A stretch of 64,000 nt of DNA from Gossypium raimondii (Eukaryota; Streptophyta; Magnoliopsida; Malvales; Malvaceae). How positions within the stretch are numbered: position 1 is the stretch's first letter; every line of letters starts with the position of its first letter. This document shows positions 36,480 through 50,100 of this stretch, piece after piece. The notes beneath the pieces are model-generated. The model was not told where the DNA came from. It did no database searches and saw only the letters and a list, made by a program, of their open reading frames with translations. The stretch spans positions 19,344,001-19,408,000 of the forward strand of contig NC_068569.1 in the NCBI RefSeq assembly GCF_025698545.1, read 5' to 3'. Position numbers and translations under genes: made by a program.

Positions 36480-39400
36480 TTGTGTACTAGTACTAGGGAT
36501 GTTTTCGTTTAAGTTCGCTCGAAATGGCAAAGTTTGTGTTCGTCGTCAATGTCATCTCTACTTCCACCGCCTATGTCAAACAAGTCTCTAGGGATGTTAC
36601 GAGTACAACGTACCAACCCTCATCGTTGGGTCTTTTGAGTAAAAACTTGTTTGACTTGAGAAGAAAATACATACTGACTCATCAATCAATTGTTGTCCTG
36701 TGAATCAATCGAGCAAAGTTTACCATTGTGAAACCAAATTGATCTTGCTTGATTCCACGTGCGATATTAACATCGGCCCAATCACCTCGAAATAAGACAA
36801 CTTTCCATTTGCCGTAGTAATCCAACTCAATTATGTCGATAAGAAGTCCAAAATATTCCACATTTCCTCCACAGGATTATTGTCCCTAGCACTAGCATAA
36901 CTTGTAATTGAGGAATTAACCACTATTCCACAATTTTATGTTCTCCTCAATCTCTCGCGATATTTTGTATGAAATCGAATCCGTTTATGAGGAACGCACT
37001 ATATCTTTTAACCACCGATTTGGACCTTGGGAAAGCCATTTAACTTCGGTGACGTTCTTCCCACTCAAACCTATTGAATGGAAAGTAAACCGAGTAATTA
37101 AAAATGTTTTGAGTAAATGTTATTATTTGTCGGTGAAAGCTCCAATTACATACCGCTTGGCTTAACCATTCATGAAAAGATTCGTAAACAACTTATTGAT
37201 ATCTCGATGTTGTGTTCTTCGGAGCTTGAACGAGATCTCAATATTTGTTTGTACTCACTATGTTAAAAATATGTTCACTTTGTTAGACTATAAACAATTT
37301 TTAAATGATGAATATTTATCAAATTTCCAGAACTTACTTGCGTAAAGGTTCGATTGATTCATGGTGAAACAGAACATATCGATGTGCTTGAACCCATGAT
37401 AAATCATCTAATTCTGCAATTTCAACTTTACCGATTGGTTATCCAAAACTTTGGAACAAATAAGTCTCGGCAAAGTTATGATCCGTGAGTCCAGCATTTC
37501 TATTTGGTCTGTTCAACCTTGTTTCAACATCTTCCAAATATCTTGAACAGAAGGTCATACATTCCTCTGCCAAGTAGCCTTCAGCAATCGATCCTTCTGG
37601 ATAACGCTTGTTGCGGTAATAAGACTTTAATTTGGATAGGAACCTAAACACGGTATACAACATTATCAAAAGTTGTAACTAAAGGCATATAGGTGAATGA
37701 AGGAAAAATTTAAAAATTGTAATTAACACCTTTCTATGGGATACATCCATCGATAGAAAACAGGTCCGCCAAGAATTGCTTCATGCGGGAGATGGATTAT
37801 CAAGTGAACCATAATAGTGAAGAAGGAAGGTGGGAATATTTTCTCCATGTTGCATAAAGTTAAAGCGGCTCGATCCTGTACCTTCTGAACTTCTTGAACA
37901 TCCAAAACTTTGCCACAAATGACTTTCATTATATTGGATAGTTCAATTATACAAGACGTCACCTTCTTCGAAATACAACATCGTAGAGCAACTGGCAGTA
38001 AATCTTGCATTAAGATGTGATAGTCATGTGATTTTAGCGAATATAGTCTTCGATCTTTAACACTAACACATCGAGATATATTAGATGCATATGCATCTGG
38101 AACCTTTATATCCTTCAACACCATGCAGAACACTTCTTTCTCTGTCTTTGACATTGAGAAAATAGAAGGCGGCAACCGATATTTACCATTCGGAAGTGGA
38201 TTCGGATGAAGATCAGGTCGAATTCCCATCTGAACTAAATCAAGTCGACTCTGAAGATTGTCTTTTGATTTTTCGTCTACATTCAAAATTGTATAGACAA
38301 TGTTTTCGCAAACATTTTTCTCAATGTGCATAACATCAAGATTGTGTCATAAAAGGTGGTGCTCCCAATAAGGCAACTCAAAAAAAATACTTCTTTTTTT
38401 CCACAAGTCCGCCTCATTAGGATCATCCTCTTCATCGGAGTTATTATCAGCTTCATCATTTGATCTTTTATTTCTTTGCGTGTTTGCCGGTTGATTCATC
38501 TTCCCATAACTGAAATTCATATCTTCCAACATTAACAAGATTTCAGATCCACTTGTTTGCGAAGGAGCTTCTCTGAACTCTTCAGTACCGTCAAATGTCG
38601 AACTCTGAGATCTAAATCTATGATTTTTCGGTAACCACCGACGATGCCCCATGTAAGAGAACTTCTTCCCATTGTATAACCATTGCGAACATGTTTAGCA
38701 AAGCACAACAAGGGCACGATAACGACCCTTGGTACTCCAACCGGATAAATTGACATAAGCGGGGAAGTCATTAATGGTCCACATCAAAGCTGCACGTAAA
38801 TTAAAGTTCTCCTTTCTCAGCACATCGTATGTCTCGACACCAGCCCATAATTATTTTAACTCTTCAATAAATGGCTATAAATAAATGTCGATATCATTCC
38901 CGGGCCCTTTCTCTCCAAGGATAATCATAGATAAGATAAGGAAAGATTGCTTCATGCAAATCCACGGAGGCAGATTGTAAGGAACAAGCACTACTGGCCA
39001 AGTACTGTATGCAGTACTCATGATCTTGTAAGGATTAAATCCATCAGATGCTAGGCCAAGCCTCACACTCCTGGGATCACTTGCAAAGCTTGGAAATTTA
39101 TTGTCAAATGATTTCCAAGCTAAAGAATCTGCCGGATGCCTTAATAGTCCATCATCGGTTCGTCCTTCATGGTGCCACGTCATTGACTCCGCTGTCTTCG
39201 ACGACATGAAAAGCCTTTGAAGCCTTGGTATCAGCGGAAAATACCGCAAAATCTTGACCGGCTTCTTTCTTGGCTGTGCATCATTTTCATCGTCGTTCCC
39301 ATCTTCTGTGTTTCTATTTATCCAACGGGATTCGCCGCATACATGACAGCACTGTTGGTTTCTTCGATCGCCCTAGTACAACATGCAATCATTCGGGCAA

Positions 39401-40097
39401 CTATGGATTTTGTTGTACCCAAGACCTAAGTCTTTTATCATTTTCTTCATATCTTTGCATGACTGAGAGATTTTTGCAAACGGAAACATTTCTCTCAAAA
39501 ACTCTAACAGCATTGTCAATGAGTTCCCGGTCCACCCTCCCAAACATTTTAACTGGAAAAGACGAATGGAGAAAGATATTTTTGAAAATTTCGATCCCTC
39601 ATATAGTTCTGAGTTCATCTCATTAAGTAGCGCGTAGAACTTCGCCGCTTCTCCATTCGGCTCTTCATGAGGTACACTTCTTCCCTGTTCGGTAAAAGCA
39701 TTTCCACCGAGATTACAATCATCAGATACCACAAAGTCGGCTGGGAACGACCGCAAACCATGATTGTGCATATTAAATGCATCCCAAACATCCTTCCATG
39801 TCATCCCTCTAATGATCGATGGTAAGCATTACCATCATAAGATACATCCATCCTTGAGGAGGAAGTACTAGGCGGGCATTCTCCATGAAAACCATTGTTT
39901 ATAACCCGAACAAAACCATCAACAATTAGATGCTCGTTTACAACTTCACGATAATGCCGTTTATGTTCACACACTTCTTACACGGCAAAGAATCATGTTC
40001 TCTTGGCTTGCATATTGAAATGCAAAATTTAGAAAAGTCTGTACTCCATTTCGATAATCGTAAACACCCTTGACAAATTCATCCAAGAGCGATCCAT
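36480..40097 (-). pseudogene. TNP2-like CACTA transposase, frameshifted
   Basis: Reading down from an ATG at 40097: a transposase-associated N-terminal domain starting MDRSWMNLSR; a TNP2 core in frames 39373-39804 and 38875-39249 including SFDNKFPSFASDPRSVRLGL and LGLASDGFNPY; a DUF4218-type region (37723-38331) with MHIEKNVCENI; frame 37439-37669 with GSIAEGYLAEECMTF; and a DUF4216-like end (about 36480-37330) with YYGKWKVVLFRGDWADV. The order is that of plant CACTA transposases. Several one-base indels (for example near 40060) and stops break the reading frame. The enzyme would cut and paste the element. Confidence 0.8.
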
Positions 40098-40139
40098 TTC
40101 TTAATTATGTATGTCCGACATTGACAATAAATTGCACGG

Positions 40140-41010
40140 GTTTAAGATTTAGGAATAAGTGTAATTAAGGTATGTAAGTTATTATTTAAGTTAAGGTATA
40201 GTAAATATCACGGTAACTTATAAGTGTATTTAACTTATTTGAGTTCCACCACATAAGGGATATTTATGTAAGTTATGTAAGTTATGTATTAAGTAAATTA
40301 TGTAAGTTATGTATTATCTAAGTTATGTAAGTTATGTATTAAGTAGGTTATGTAATTTATGTCTTATGTAAGTTATGTAAGTTTTGATTTTGTGTATTAT
40401 GTAACTTATTTAATTTGATCCGGTTATGTATTATTATGTAAGTTACTATTTAGGTTATTATGTAAGTCATTATATATGTTGGTTATGTAAGTTGTGATAT
40501 GATTAATATTTATGTATGTAAGTTATGATATGATTGATAAATTTAAGTTATATAAGTTATGTATTATTACGTAAGTTATTTAAGTTATATGATTGATAAA
40601 TTTAAGTTATTTAAGTTACGTAAGTGGTGTATTATGTAAGTTAAGTAAGTTACGTAGGCTATGTATTATTCAAGTTATTTATGTAAGTGGTGTATTATGC
40701 AAGTTATTTATGTAAGTGGTGTATTATGTAAGTTATGTACGCTATGTATTATCTAAGTTTTTATGTTATTATGTAAGTTATGCAAGTTTCTATATAAGTT
40801 TCTATGTAAGTTATGTAGGTTATTATTTAAGTTATGTATTATGTAAGAATAAATAAAATTTTATTTAAGTTATGTATTATGTAACTGTATATATAAGTTA
40901 TGATATGATTGATAAATTTGAGTTATCAAATTTTATTATGTAACTGTATATATAAGTTATGATATGATTATTATTATGTAACTGTATTGTGTATATGATT
41001 ACATATATAA
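40140..41010. repeat. AAGTTATGTA-type tandem repeat
   Basis: Upstream of the transposase start, hundreds of bases consist of variants of TAAGTTATGTATTATG in irregular order, with units of about 10-30 bp. The same family lies at the equivalent place in the right-hand CACTA copy (63170-63930), so it belongs to the element. Confidence 0.82.
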
Positions 41011-42640
41011 GTTAAGAATAAATAAATTTTAGCATTAATTTGACTCTTTTTAGTAAAGGTTCAATACACAATAATTTTATGGAGAAAAATTAGTTCATAT
41101 TCCCTTATTTTTTAAAGGTACAAATATAATTATATCAATATTTGTGATCACAAGTAATTTAACTTAACAAACTAACCAATCAACACGCATACAGTTACAT
41201 TCGTTGTAGCACTCTAACCTAAAATCTTCAAGTTTTCAAAGCTTCAACCTTGTTTGGTTAACTAAAGTGGGAACCTTTTATTTTTAGGCCAACCATCTTC
41301 ATAGAGATAATACAAAGAATCCGAAGGCATGGTGAAGGATGAAGAAGGAAAGCTCTTTTCTGAGCTCTTCAAATCCATTGAAGAATATGAGAAATCTCTT
41401 GAAGCCAAACAGTCCCAGAATCCATGACTTGATTGAAAAAAAAAAGGGGGGCTTCTTCTTGCTATATATGAAACTTTATGTTACCCATGTTATTCGAATT
41501 TTAAATATATATATAAATTTTAAATATATATATATATATTAAAAAATTATAAAAATATTATTTAATGTAAGTAATATATTACAAATTTAAAGAAAATTAA
41601 TTACTTTTAATTAATTATAAATTTTCATCAAAGTAAACACTAAAATTAAACAACCTACTTTCAAACGTTAAAATGTTCATCAAATAAAAATTATAAATAT
41701 CACATTAAAAAATGTTAAACTCGTTTTAAACCTTTCATAATTACGTACATATAATCATGTCTACATTAGTGTTGTGTTTTAATTACTCATAAAATGACAC
41801 ATATTTTGCAATGCTAGTGAGGAAAAACACCTTAGTTACAAAACAAAATAATGAAAGAATAAATCAATGTCACCGATTACAGTTAAAAAAGAAAAAAAAA
41901 TTGAAAAACTCACTCATTTCTCTCGATATTATATCTGTTTATATAACCCCATGAAGGAAGAGAGGTTTTTCCATAGTTGGAAAAAGTAAAGAACTTGCTT
42001 TCTAGGTTTTCAGGCTCACCAACTCTCTTCCCAAGCTCTCGTTTCAGCCAATTAAGAAGACATGGAAGTGGCTGTTGAGGTAGAAGCCTGTGTATTTTTT
42101 TGTAGATTTAAACAAGCAAATCTCTTTGCTTATCATGGATGATGAGCAAATAAATCCTCACCGACAAAAAATTAAAAATTGAAACCTCACCGACAAAACA
42201 TTAAAAATTGAAACCTCTGTGAATAACATCATAAATCATCGCTTCAGCAAAACATTAAAAATTGAAACCTCACCGACAAAACAAAAAAGAAAAAAGAAAA
42301 AAAAGACCATCTCAAATGAAACATTTTAGTCTGCATAAACCCAGTCTTATTTGTCTTGCAATTAAAAGAAACCAAAAAGAAACAAAAACTAAGGGCAGAG
42401 GGAAAAACATAAGAAAAATAGAAGAATAGAATAATCTTACTGATTTCTCTGACGGCAGAGGAGTGTGACGGTAGAGGCCTGCGACGGTCCACGAGTGCGA
42501 CGATGCAGCAGATTTGGGGAAGGTCTGTCTCGTCGAGGGCAGCAGGCTAAGGTTCTTTATTTGGGGGAATTTTGGGGAAAATAGGGAGGGGAATAGAACC
42601 AAGGTTTTCGGGTATGGGGAAATTTGGAAGCAGAAATAAT
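41011..42640. other. CACTA interior upstream of the transposase
   Basis: About 1.6 kb of AT-rich DNA, then a more mixed stretch (41940-42640) that may hold the transposase promoter and noncoding exons. Short frames such as 41339-41542 lack any features. Three phrases CCTCACCGACAAAAC recur near 42160, 42186 and 42267. Confidence 0.4.
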
Positions 42641-42649
42641 TGAAAATTT

Positions 42650-43470
42650 GCGGCGTTTCTACAGTAGCGCCACTAATGGCCACAAAAACGGTGACGTTTT
42701 GTTTAAACAACAGCCCAACCTTGCGGCGTTTTTATAAACGCGCCGCTAATGCGCACATTTAGTGGCGTTTTTCCCTAGCGCCGCTAAAGCCATTAAAATC
42801 GCAGACTAAAGCTACGCCGTTTTGTCTATAAAATTAAGAATTTTGTATGCTTTTATTCCAAACGCCGCTAATGTCTCGTTTATTGCGGCGTTTTTAGTGG
42901 AAACGCCACTACGAAATCAAATTTTATATTGAAACGGCGCCGTTTAGGTATTCCATAGTTTTGTTAAGTAATATTTATAATATATAGTAGTAAAAATTAT
43001 AAATTTTAGTGTTTTAACTAATATTTATAAATTTTAGATAAAATTATAAATTTTAGTGTTTTTATTTTTTATTTTAATTTAATTCCATTTGTTAATTTGG
43101 TCCTCTCCTAAATTATCAAATGTTATATATTAATTTTTTAACTTATTTATTAGTTTCCTTTAAGTAATATTTATAATAAATTAGATAAAATTAACATTTT
43201 TAGTGTTTAAATTTCATTTTTATTTTCTATTTTAATTATCTTTTATTTTCTTCCACATTTGTGGCGTTTTAAAGAAAACGCCACAACCTAAACTCAACCC
43301 TATTGAAAAATTGCAATACATATTTATGCGTTTTTACAAAACGCTGGTAATATCTACCTTTATGCGTTTTTGCTGAAAACGCCACTAAAAATTTAAATTT
43401 TTCTACCCAAACGGCACCGTTTTAGGAAATTTTAATACATAGTAGTGGCGTTTTTTTTGGCAAACGCCGC
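42650..43470. repeat. Inner subterminal-type repeats of the CACTA right arm
   Basis: GCGGCGTTT and AACGCCGC(T/A)AA motifs occur at 42650-42800, 42860-42945 and 43258-43465, separated by AT-rich DNA. They match the terminal arrays and extend the repeat-bearing right arm to about 2.5 kb. Confidence 0.7.
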
Positions 43471-43910
43471 TAAAGCTCGCATATATTTTTTATATTCAAT
43501 TATTGTATCTTTCATATAAATTTTACATAAAGAATTATTATAATTTTAAGTAATATTTAAAAGAATTAGAAAAATTTTATTTCATTTTTTTGTATTTTAT
43601 TTTTCTTATAATTTGGTCCTATCCAATTTAAATAATTGCCTATCTATCCATATTAAATATATCAAATGGTTTAGATTAAATATTTTTAAATATAAAAGCA
43701 TTAATTAATTGTATAAAATTGTATCATTTAACAAATCTAAAATAAACCTTAAATCTTAAATTAACCATTCAATATACATAAAGTCTATCTATTATATATC
43801 TCTTAAATAATATAAACTATACTCATAATTTCAATATATTAAACTTATTATTATATCTTTTACAATTATATAAGAACATATTTAATATATAAATAAAAAA
43901 ACTAATTAGT

Positions 43911-44480
43911 CTAAACCTTAAACCTTAACCCAACCCTTGAAACCCTAAATCCCTAGCTCTTAACCCCTAAACCCCCTAACTCCTAACCCCTAAACCTTAA
44001 ACCATAATCCCTAAATCCATATATAATCCCCAAACCTTAAAATAGTAACTCCTAAACTGACCTTCAATCTTAAATTAACCATATACCTTAAGCCATATAA
44101 ATCCTAAACTATAATGATAATTAATTAAATATTTTAAAATATTTGTTATCTTATCCTTTTCAATTATATATGAAATTTAAAAACATATTTAAAATATAAA
44201 TAAAAAAATTAATCTAAACCCAAAACCCTAACTCGACCCATGAAACCCTAAACTATATATCCTAATTAGCTCTTAACCCCTAAACCCCTAAACCTCTAAC
44301 CCTAACCCCTAAACCTTAAATCCTAACCCGACCCTAAATCCCTAATCCCTAAACCCCAACCCAATCTAGATTCCCTAACCCTAAACATTATTTAATATAT
44401 AAATTAAAACACACTAATTAATCTAAACCTAACCCCTATACCTCTAACCCTTAAATCCATAAACCCTAAATCCATAAACA
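43911..44480. repeat. Degenerate telomere-like CCCTAAA repeats inside the CACTA element
   Basis: Two patches (43911-44040 and about 44215-44475) are built from CCCTAAA, CCTAACCC, CCTAAACC and similar words, close to the plant telomere heptamer in C-strand orientation, split by AT-rich DNA. Perfect tandem runs are short. They lie within the transposon boundaries. Confidence 0.7.
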
Positions 44481-44757
44481 CCATATTTGGTGTTTTATAT
44501 TTACTTTATTTGATTTATTTAATCGAACTATCAATTTAAGTTTTATGATATTTTATTTTACTCATAATTTAATATATATTTTCTAGTAAAGTAGTTTAAA
44601 TAAACTATATGATTGAAAAAAAATAGTTAGGAGGTAGGACTTCTCTTTAATAAAAACATTTTGTATTAAACAATATTATTTGTTATCATTTAAATGTAAA
44701 TTTGACTATTATATAATGAATACAACGAAATATCAATTTTTCAACTTATAATAAAAA

Positions 44758-45204
44758 ATATTAGCGGCGCTTTTCAAAAACCGCTAAAGATCTTAGCATT
44801 AGCGCTTCTTCAAAAATGCCGCTAAAGGTCGAATATTACCGGCGCTTCTTCAAAACGTCGCTAAAGGATAGAACATTAGCGGCGTTTTTAAGCGCCGCTA
44901 ATGCTCGCCTTTAGCGGCGCTACTCAAAACGCCGCTAAAGGCTAGAGCATTAGCGGCGCTTCCTAAAAAACGCCGCTAAGGGCCCCAAAAACTCAGAAAA
45001 CGGTGTCGTATGGCTTAGGCTTTTTGCGGCGATTTTCAGAAAACGCCGCTAATGCTAATTTTTAGCAGCGTTTTCTGTAAAGCGCCACTAATGCTCTACC
45101 TTTAGCGGTGTTTTTATAAAAGCGCCGTTAATGCTCGATTTTTAGTGGCGTTTTTTGTCCAAACACCGCTAAAAATGCCGCTAAAAGCCTGTTTTGGTGT
45201 AGTG
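44758..45204. repeat. Right subterminal repeats and terminal inverted repeat
   Basis: Dense TTAGCGGCGCTTTT and AACGCCGCTAAAG copies lead to the terminal inverted repeat ending in TTTTGGTGTAGTG. Arrangement mirrors the left end. Confidence 0.88.
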
Positions 45205-45207
45205 GGT

Positions 45208-47189
45208 AATTTTCCATATTGACTACATAACTCCTTTTCATCATTTGTAAGGGCTTTGTAAGAATTCAGTGTTAGGGTTTTATGGAAAACAAAAGTTATC
45301 AGTTCCACTAATGAAGCCTAAGCGATTTTTCTTTTGTCCCCCAACAATTTGATGAATGAGGAAGAGGGCGTAATGGAGCCAACAGTTTGATTTGAAATTT
45401 AATGTACTTATCAAATCCATAATTGATTTGAAATAAAAATTGAATTATTCAATCTCGTTCAATTAAATTTTGATTAGGTTTATTTGTATAAAAAAATCAA
45501 AGTATGGATTCATATGAGATCAAATTTCTTCTCGGGATGTTATTGACGAAAATAGTCCAAATTCTATGTTGTTCCTTAACTCAAACTCAATTGAATTCAA
45601 CTTTCTTTTTTCCAATACCTCACACAATTTATACCTCGTATGGCTTGCACTCTTCATATTCTACGAATAAGGTACTTGTTTGCACGAGGATTGATCGAAT
45701 GCACCACGATGAGGTATTGTTCACTTTGAAAGTGAAGATTGTCTTCATGGTTTTGTTCTTTCAAAAATGGTATTTCTCGGGAGGATGGTACCCTCATTAT
45801 ATGTAGCCACGAACTAAACATTGGCTAGTCGATGAGGAATTATTTCCCTCCCTTCTCACTTATCAATGTAGGATCATCCCCCACAATCAACACTTCCCCC
45901 TAAATAAGGGTGTGAACTATGTTTTTCTAGGGCTAAATAGATCTAAAACAAGTTCCCATAAACAATGCTAATGTTTGTCCTTTTGAAGCTAGATATGAGA
46001 TGGATGTGAACTGATTGGGCTTGGGAGCTAAGCCTGGACCTTTAATGGTTCTATAAGAGGAAAATGAGCGATGGAGACGTCGAAACTCGTGTTTTGGGCT
46101 GCTCTTTAATGCTTATGCCAATGAGAGGCTAAAGAAAAAATGGAGGAGAATGGAGAGAGTTGGATAGAGTAACAACTAGAGTAGAGAAGATGATGAGAAT
46201 AGAGGAATATTACCTATTTTTTTAAACTTGGAGGTTGGTGCGGAGATACCTTTTAGCTCATGGGTGCATGGGGATTGGCTAATTCTTGTTATCTTGGACC
46301 AACAAGCTTGGCATAGAGCTATGTGAGGTTTGACAGGGTGTATGTGCATCATTCCTAGCTTGCCACAAATGTTGAGGGTTGAAAGTTATGTGTCCGTAGA
46401 TGGCAAGCTGCTTGTTGTCCCTTGCCGATGCTTTTGGGATTCATGAGCTATATAATTCTTAGATTTAGCTTGTTTATTATGGATATTGTTTATGCATTTT
46501 TAGAGATGGATTGGGTTGAGAGATATTCTTCAAAAAAGATAAAATGAAATCAGTTGCTTTTGAGTTCTTGCAAGATAAACATGAATTTGAGGACGTTGAA
46601 ATTTATGTTTTGAGATGTTTTGTGATGCTTAAGTTGATATAAGCATTTTTTTAATGAGAAAAGCAAAAAAACTAAAGTTGGTAGAAAAGATGAGATGAAA
46701 GAGAGAAAGCCCTCTTTGAGAGGCGAATACCTCATTCTTGGATTTGCTCAACCAAACTCAAAGTGGGTTCATTTTAATGATAGTAGATGAGCAAAATTTT
46801 GCTAATGAGAAAAAGGAGTTTGCTATTGAGGAGCTTCTTCGTAAAACCAAAGCCACAAAAATGACGATTTCATTTCTATAGAAATTTTTCATAAATGCTC
46901 TCCACTCCCATTAATGTCGTAGGATAACATCCAAAAAAACTCTTCGTTTTTCACCATGGCACCTTATAATATATGTTCTATGGTAGAGTGCTAAAGTAAC
47001 TACATAAAGTTGTATGTGATGTTTATTTCTTCTTCTTCTTTTTTGTTATTTGTATTAGTAAATATATATTATCGATTACTTTCTCGGAATTATGGATATT
47101 TTTTATAATAATTAATATTTATTAAAAATTAAAAATATATAACTATATAATTACAATTTGTAGAACCAAACATAACATAAAAAATTATA
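45208..47189. other. Intergenic DNA without a recognisable gene
   Basis: About 2 kb of moderately complex sequence. The longest frame (45504-45806, 100 codons) has no family motifs or supporting context. GC content is higher at 45900-46450 than in neighbouring spacers, so an old transposon remnant is possible, but no termini were found. Confidence 0.4.
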
Positions 47190-47194
47190 ATGTG

Positions 47195-49407
47195 TGTCGA
47201 AACCATTTTTTTGAAAACAAAAATTTAGTTGTCGACTTTAAAAATAAAACTGGAGTCGCCACCGATCATTTATTAAGGTGTGATCGGCCCACCTTAAAAA
47301 TAATTTTGGTCTACGAATTTTGAAAAAACGAGTTCGGGAGTCAGTTACGCACGAGGAAGGGTTAGCACCCTCGTAACGCCCAAAATTGGTACCAAATTGA
47401 TTATTTAATGTCTTAGTGTCGAAGGTCAAAAAGATTTTAAAATCAACTCAAATGATGAAATTTGAAAAAGGACAATCAATTGTTCAAGTCATGTAAAGAA
47501 ATCGAGTCCCAATACGTTAGGGTACAATTCATCATAATCCCCAAACTTTGAATATTACTTTTATTTTATGTGAAAATCTTCATTTCTAGAAAGTAACATG
47601 TCACGCCCAATGCGTTAGGACACGACAAGTTAAGTTCCAAAAAATGATTTTTATGCTCATGCATTTTGAATAAAGAATATCCTCGGTTATTTAAGATTAA
47701 CAAAGAAAATCGGAACCCAATACGTTAGGGCTCAATTTCCCTTGAAAATCCTAAACTTCGAATATTGCTTTTATTAAAAAAAAAACCTTTGAATCAAGAA
47801 AAACTTTGATGTATGGTTAAAACCAAACTATATTTTTAAAAGGGTATGTTAAAAATTAATGTACAATATGATACAAATATTTTAATTTAAAATGTATATG
47901 AATAATTATTTACAAAATATATATATACTAGTACAATTTACAAGTAAATTTGCAAATATGTATTCACATATTTATATTCAACACACATATACAAGGATAC
48001 ATGTAAAAAGTAATGTAATATATTAAATAAAAACTAATAATAAAAAATACATGTATATATGTATATGAAAATCATGAAAATAAAAGGATAAAGGTATGCA
48101 CATGGGTATATATTTACAAAATAGAAAAAAATGTATAAGTATATATATTTACAACATAAAAGAAATGTATATGTATATATCTATAAAACATAAAATATAT
48201 AAAAGTTAAAAAGATAAGGAAAATAAAAAATATAAAATATAAAACGTATGTGAAATACACGCATGCGTTTATAAAGTTTATGGATACATATATATGTACT
48301 ATATATAAAAAATGTATAGGTATACTTTATAAAAAAAAAGATGCGTGTATAAATATAGAAGTGATAAAAATAATAACAATAAATAAAACACAGTGGAAGA
48401 ACACAATTACAGCAATAGCGTTTAAAAAAAATAAATAAAATAGTTAAAAAAATGGGCTAAATTGAACTTAAAAACAAAAAAAATGGGGTAAATTCGAAAT
48501 AAACAAAAAAGAAGGACCAACTTGGATGCGCAAGAAATAGTGGAGGACCAAAAGGGAAATTATTCCCGCCTTCCAAAACACTGCGCAACGATGGGCCAAA
48601 TTGAAACAAAAATAAAATATTCTTGCGAAATTAAAAATAAATAAAAATGGGTTTGGTTGAAGTGTGTCGCGAAAAGGAGGGACTAAATTCACAAATTTCC
48701 CATTCAAGGCCAGAACACGCGGATCCTCCCCTCCGGGTCGGGTCACCGCGCGGGTCAAGGCCATCTAAACGGCGCCGTTTTGTCTTGCTTTAAATAACCT
48801 ATAATTTTCATAAAAAACATTTGCAGCCAAAACAAAACCATTAAACTCAAAAACTTTTTCCCTGTTAGGGTTTCAAACCCCAACCTCGGAGGCCGCCGCC
48901 AGTTCTTCAATCGCCGCCGCGACTTCACCAGAACCAGTGGTAAGGGTTGAGCAATATTGATTTTTCTTTAAACCCTCCTCAAGCCGACCCAAAGGCAAGG
49001 ATATTTCTTCCTTTTTTTGTTTAACACTAGTTTAAAAAGAGAATAGGTAAAATAGAAAGAGCTTAAGAAAAAAAAAACACCTTTGATTTCCTTTTTCTGT
49101 TCTCTTTTTTGTATTTTTTTCGTGTCTTTACACTAAAATCCCCTCTTTTGAGTACATAGATTTAGGCTTTTTATAGCCTAAAAAAACATTTTATTTACAA
49201 TACTTTATATTTCGGACTCTTCTAATCCACATTCACAGGTGATCGTAGCGTGCGGTGCGCATTGGAGGAGGTTGGCTTCGGATCCTGCGGCGGCTGAAGA
49301 AGGCAGTAGTTGCGGCGGCTAAGGGTGGGGGCTACTAGGGTTTTTTTTGTGTATTTTAGGCTTGTGGGTTGAAAAGTATTGGGCTAAGGCATTATTGGGC
49401 TTGTACA
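47195..49407 (-). repeat. Complete 3' LTR of the deleted Tat/Ogre element
   Basis: 2,213 bp, minus-strand start TGTACAAGCCCAATAATGCC and end GGTTTCGACA. Contains the GGAGTCGCCACCGATC stretch (complement) near 47252 and AATGCGTTAGG blocks near 47618, as in the other LTRs. The 98-codon frame at 48468-48764 sits in the LTR and shows no coding features. Confidence 0.88.
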
Positions 49408-49539
49408 GCTGCCCCTCTTTGCTCATTGTCGTGTAACGAGAATAGAGCAAAGACTACAAAGCCCAATTGTGCCTGGTATTGCAGAGCCTCAACTTCTTCA
49501 ATGCTTCTCTTCTTTAGGTAGCCACGTTCCTTCCTGCTG

Positions 49540-50100
49540 CATCTTCAGAGGTATAGGAACTGATGCTCCAAATCTACTCAACTAGAATGTCGGGGAGATA
49601 TGACTCATATGTTGTAGCTTCTCAAAAGCACAAAATCTGCTATCTTTAATCTGGTCCACTGCAACTTCAGGGAGATAAGACTTATAGCTTCAAATTGTTC
49701 TGCTACAACTTAAAAATAAATCTGATGCGATCTGCTCTACTGCAACTTCAGAGAGATAAGATCTGTGGTTTTAACCCACTCCATTGCAACTTCAAGGAGA
49801 TAGGAATACTGGCTTCAATGTACTCCACTGTAACTTCAGGGAGGTAAAATCTGCCATCTTCGATCTACTCCACTATTGCCTAGGGAGATAAGATCTGTAA
49901 TCTTCAATCTATTCCACTGTTGCCCAGTGAGATAAAATTAGTGGCTTCAATGTACTCCACTGTAATCTCAGGGAGGTAAAATTCACCATCTTTGATATGC
50001 TCTACTACTGCTTGGGGAGACAATATCCGAAATCTTCAATCTATTCCACTGCTGCCCAGGGAAGTAGAATTACTGGCTTCAATGTACTCCACTGTAACCA
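49540..50100 (-). repeat. Tandem repeats homologous to the 21927-22760 array
   Basis: Plus-strand units read CTCCACTG(C/T)AACTTCAGGGAGATAAGA, the complement of the monomer in the full element, with about nine to eleven diverged copies at 40-60-bp spacing. This lies just inside the polypurine tract, the same place as in the full element. Confidence 0.85.

Larger units (their letters stand above)
33645..45204 (-). mobile_element. CACTA (En/Spm) DNA transposon, 11.56 kb
   Basis: Starts CACTACACCAAAACAGGC and ends with its inverse; the terminal inverted repeats are identical for 28 bp. Three-base duplications GGT flank it (33642-33644 and 45205-45207). GC-rich subterminal repeats fill both ends. 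Two minus-strand genes remain: a TNP2-like transposase (about 36480-40097) and a second gene with Transposase_24-like and coiled-coil parts (about 34450-36350). Both are eroded by frameshifts, so this copy is probably not autonomous. Confidence 0.95.

Noticed and set aside
42244..42710. Minus-strand frames of 82 and 132 codons
   Set aside because: They overlap each other in different frames within the CACTA right arm and show no protein features; at best transposase leader.
43911..44480. True telomere or chromosome end
   Set aside because: Repeats are degenerate, split and internal to a CACTA element with its own target duplication.
45504..45806. 100-codon plus-strand frame
   Set aside because: No motif, no splice or promoter context, composition like its flanks.
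48468..48764. 98-codon minus-strand frame
   Set aside because: It lies inside an LTR; the more GC-rich composition there is that of the LTR.
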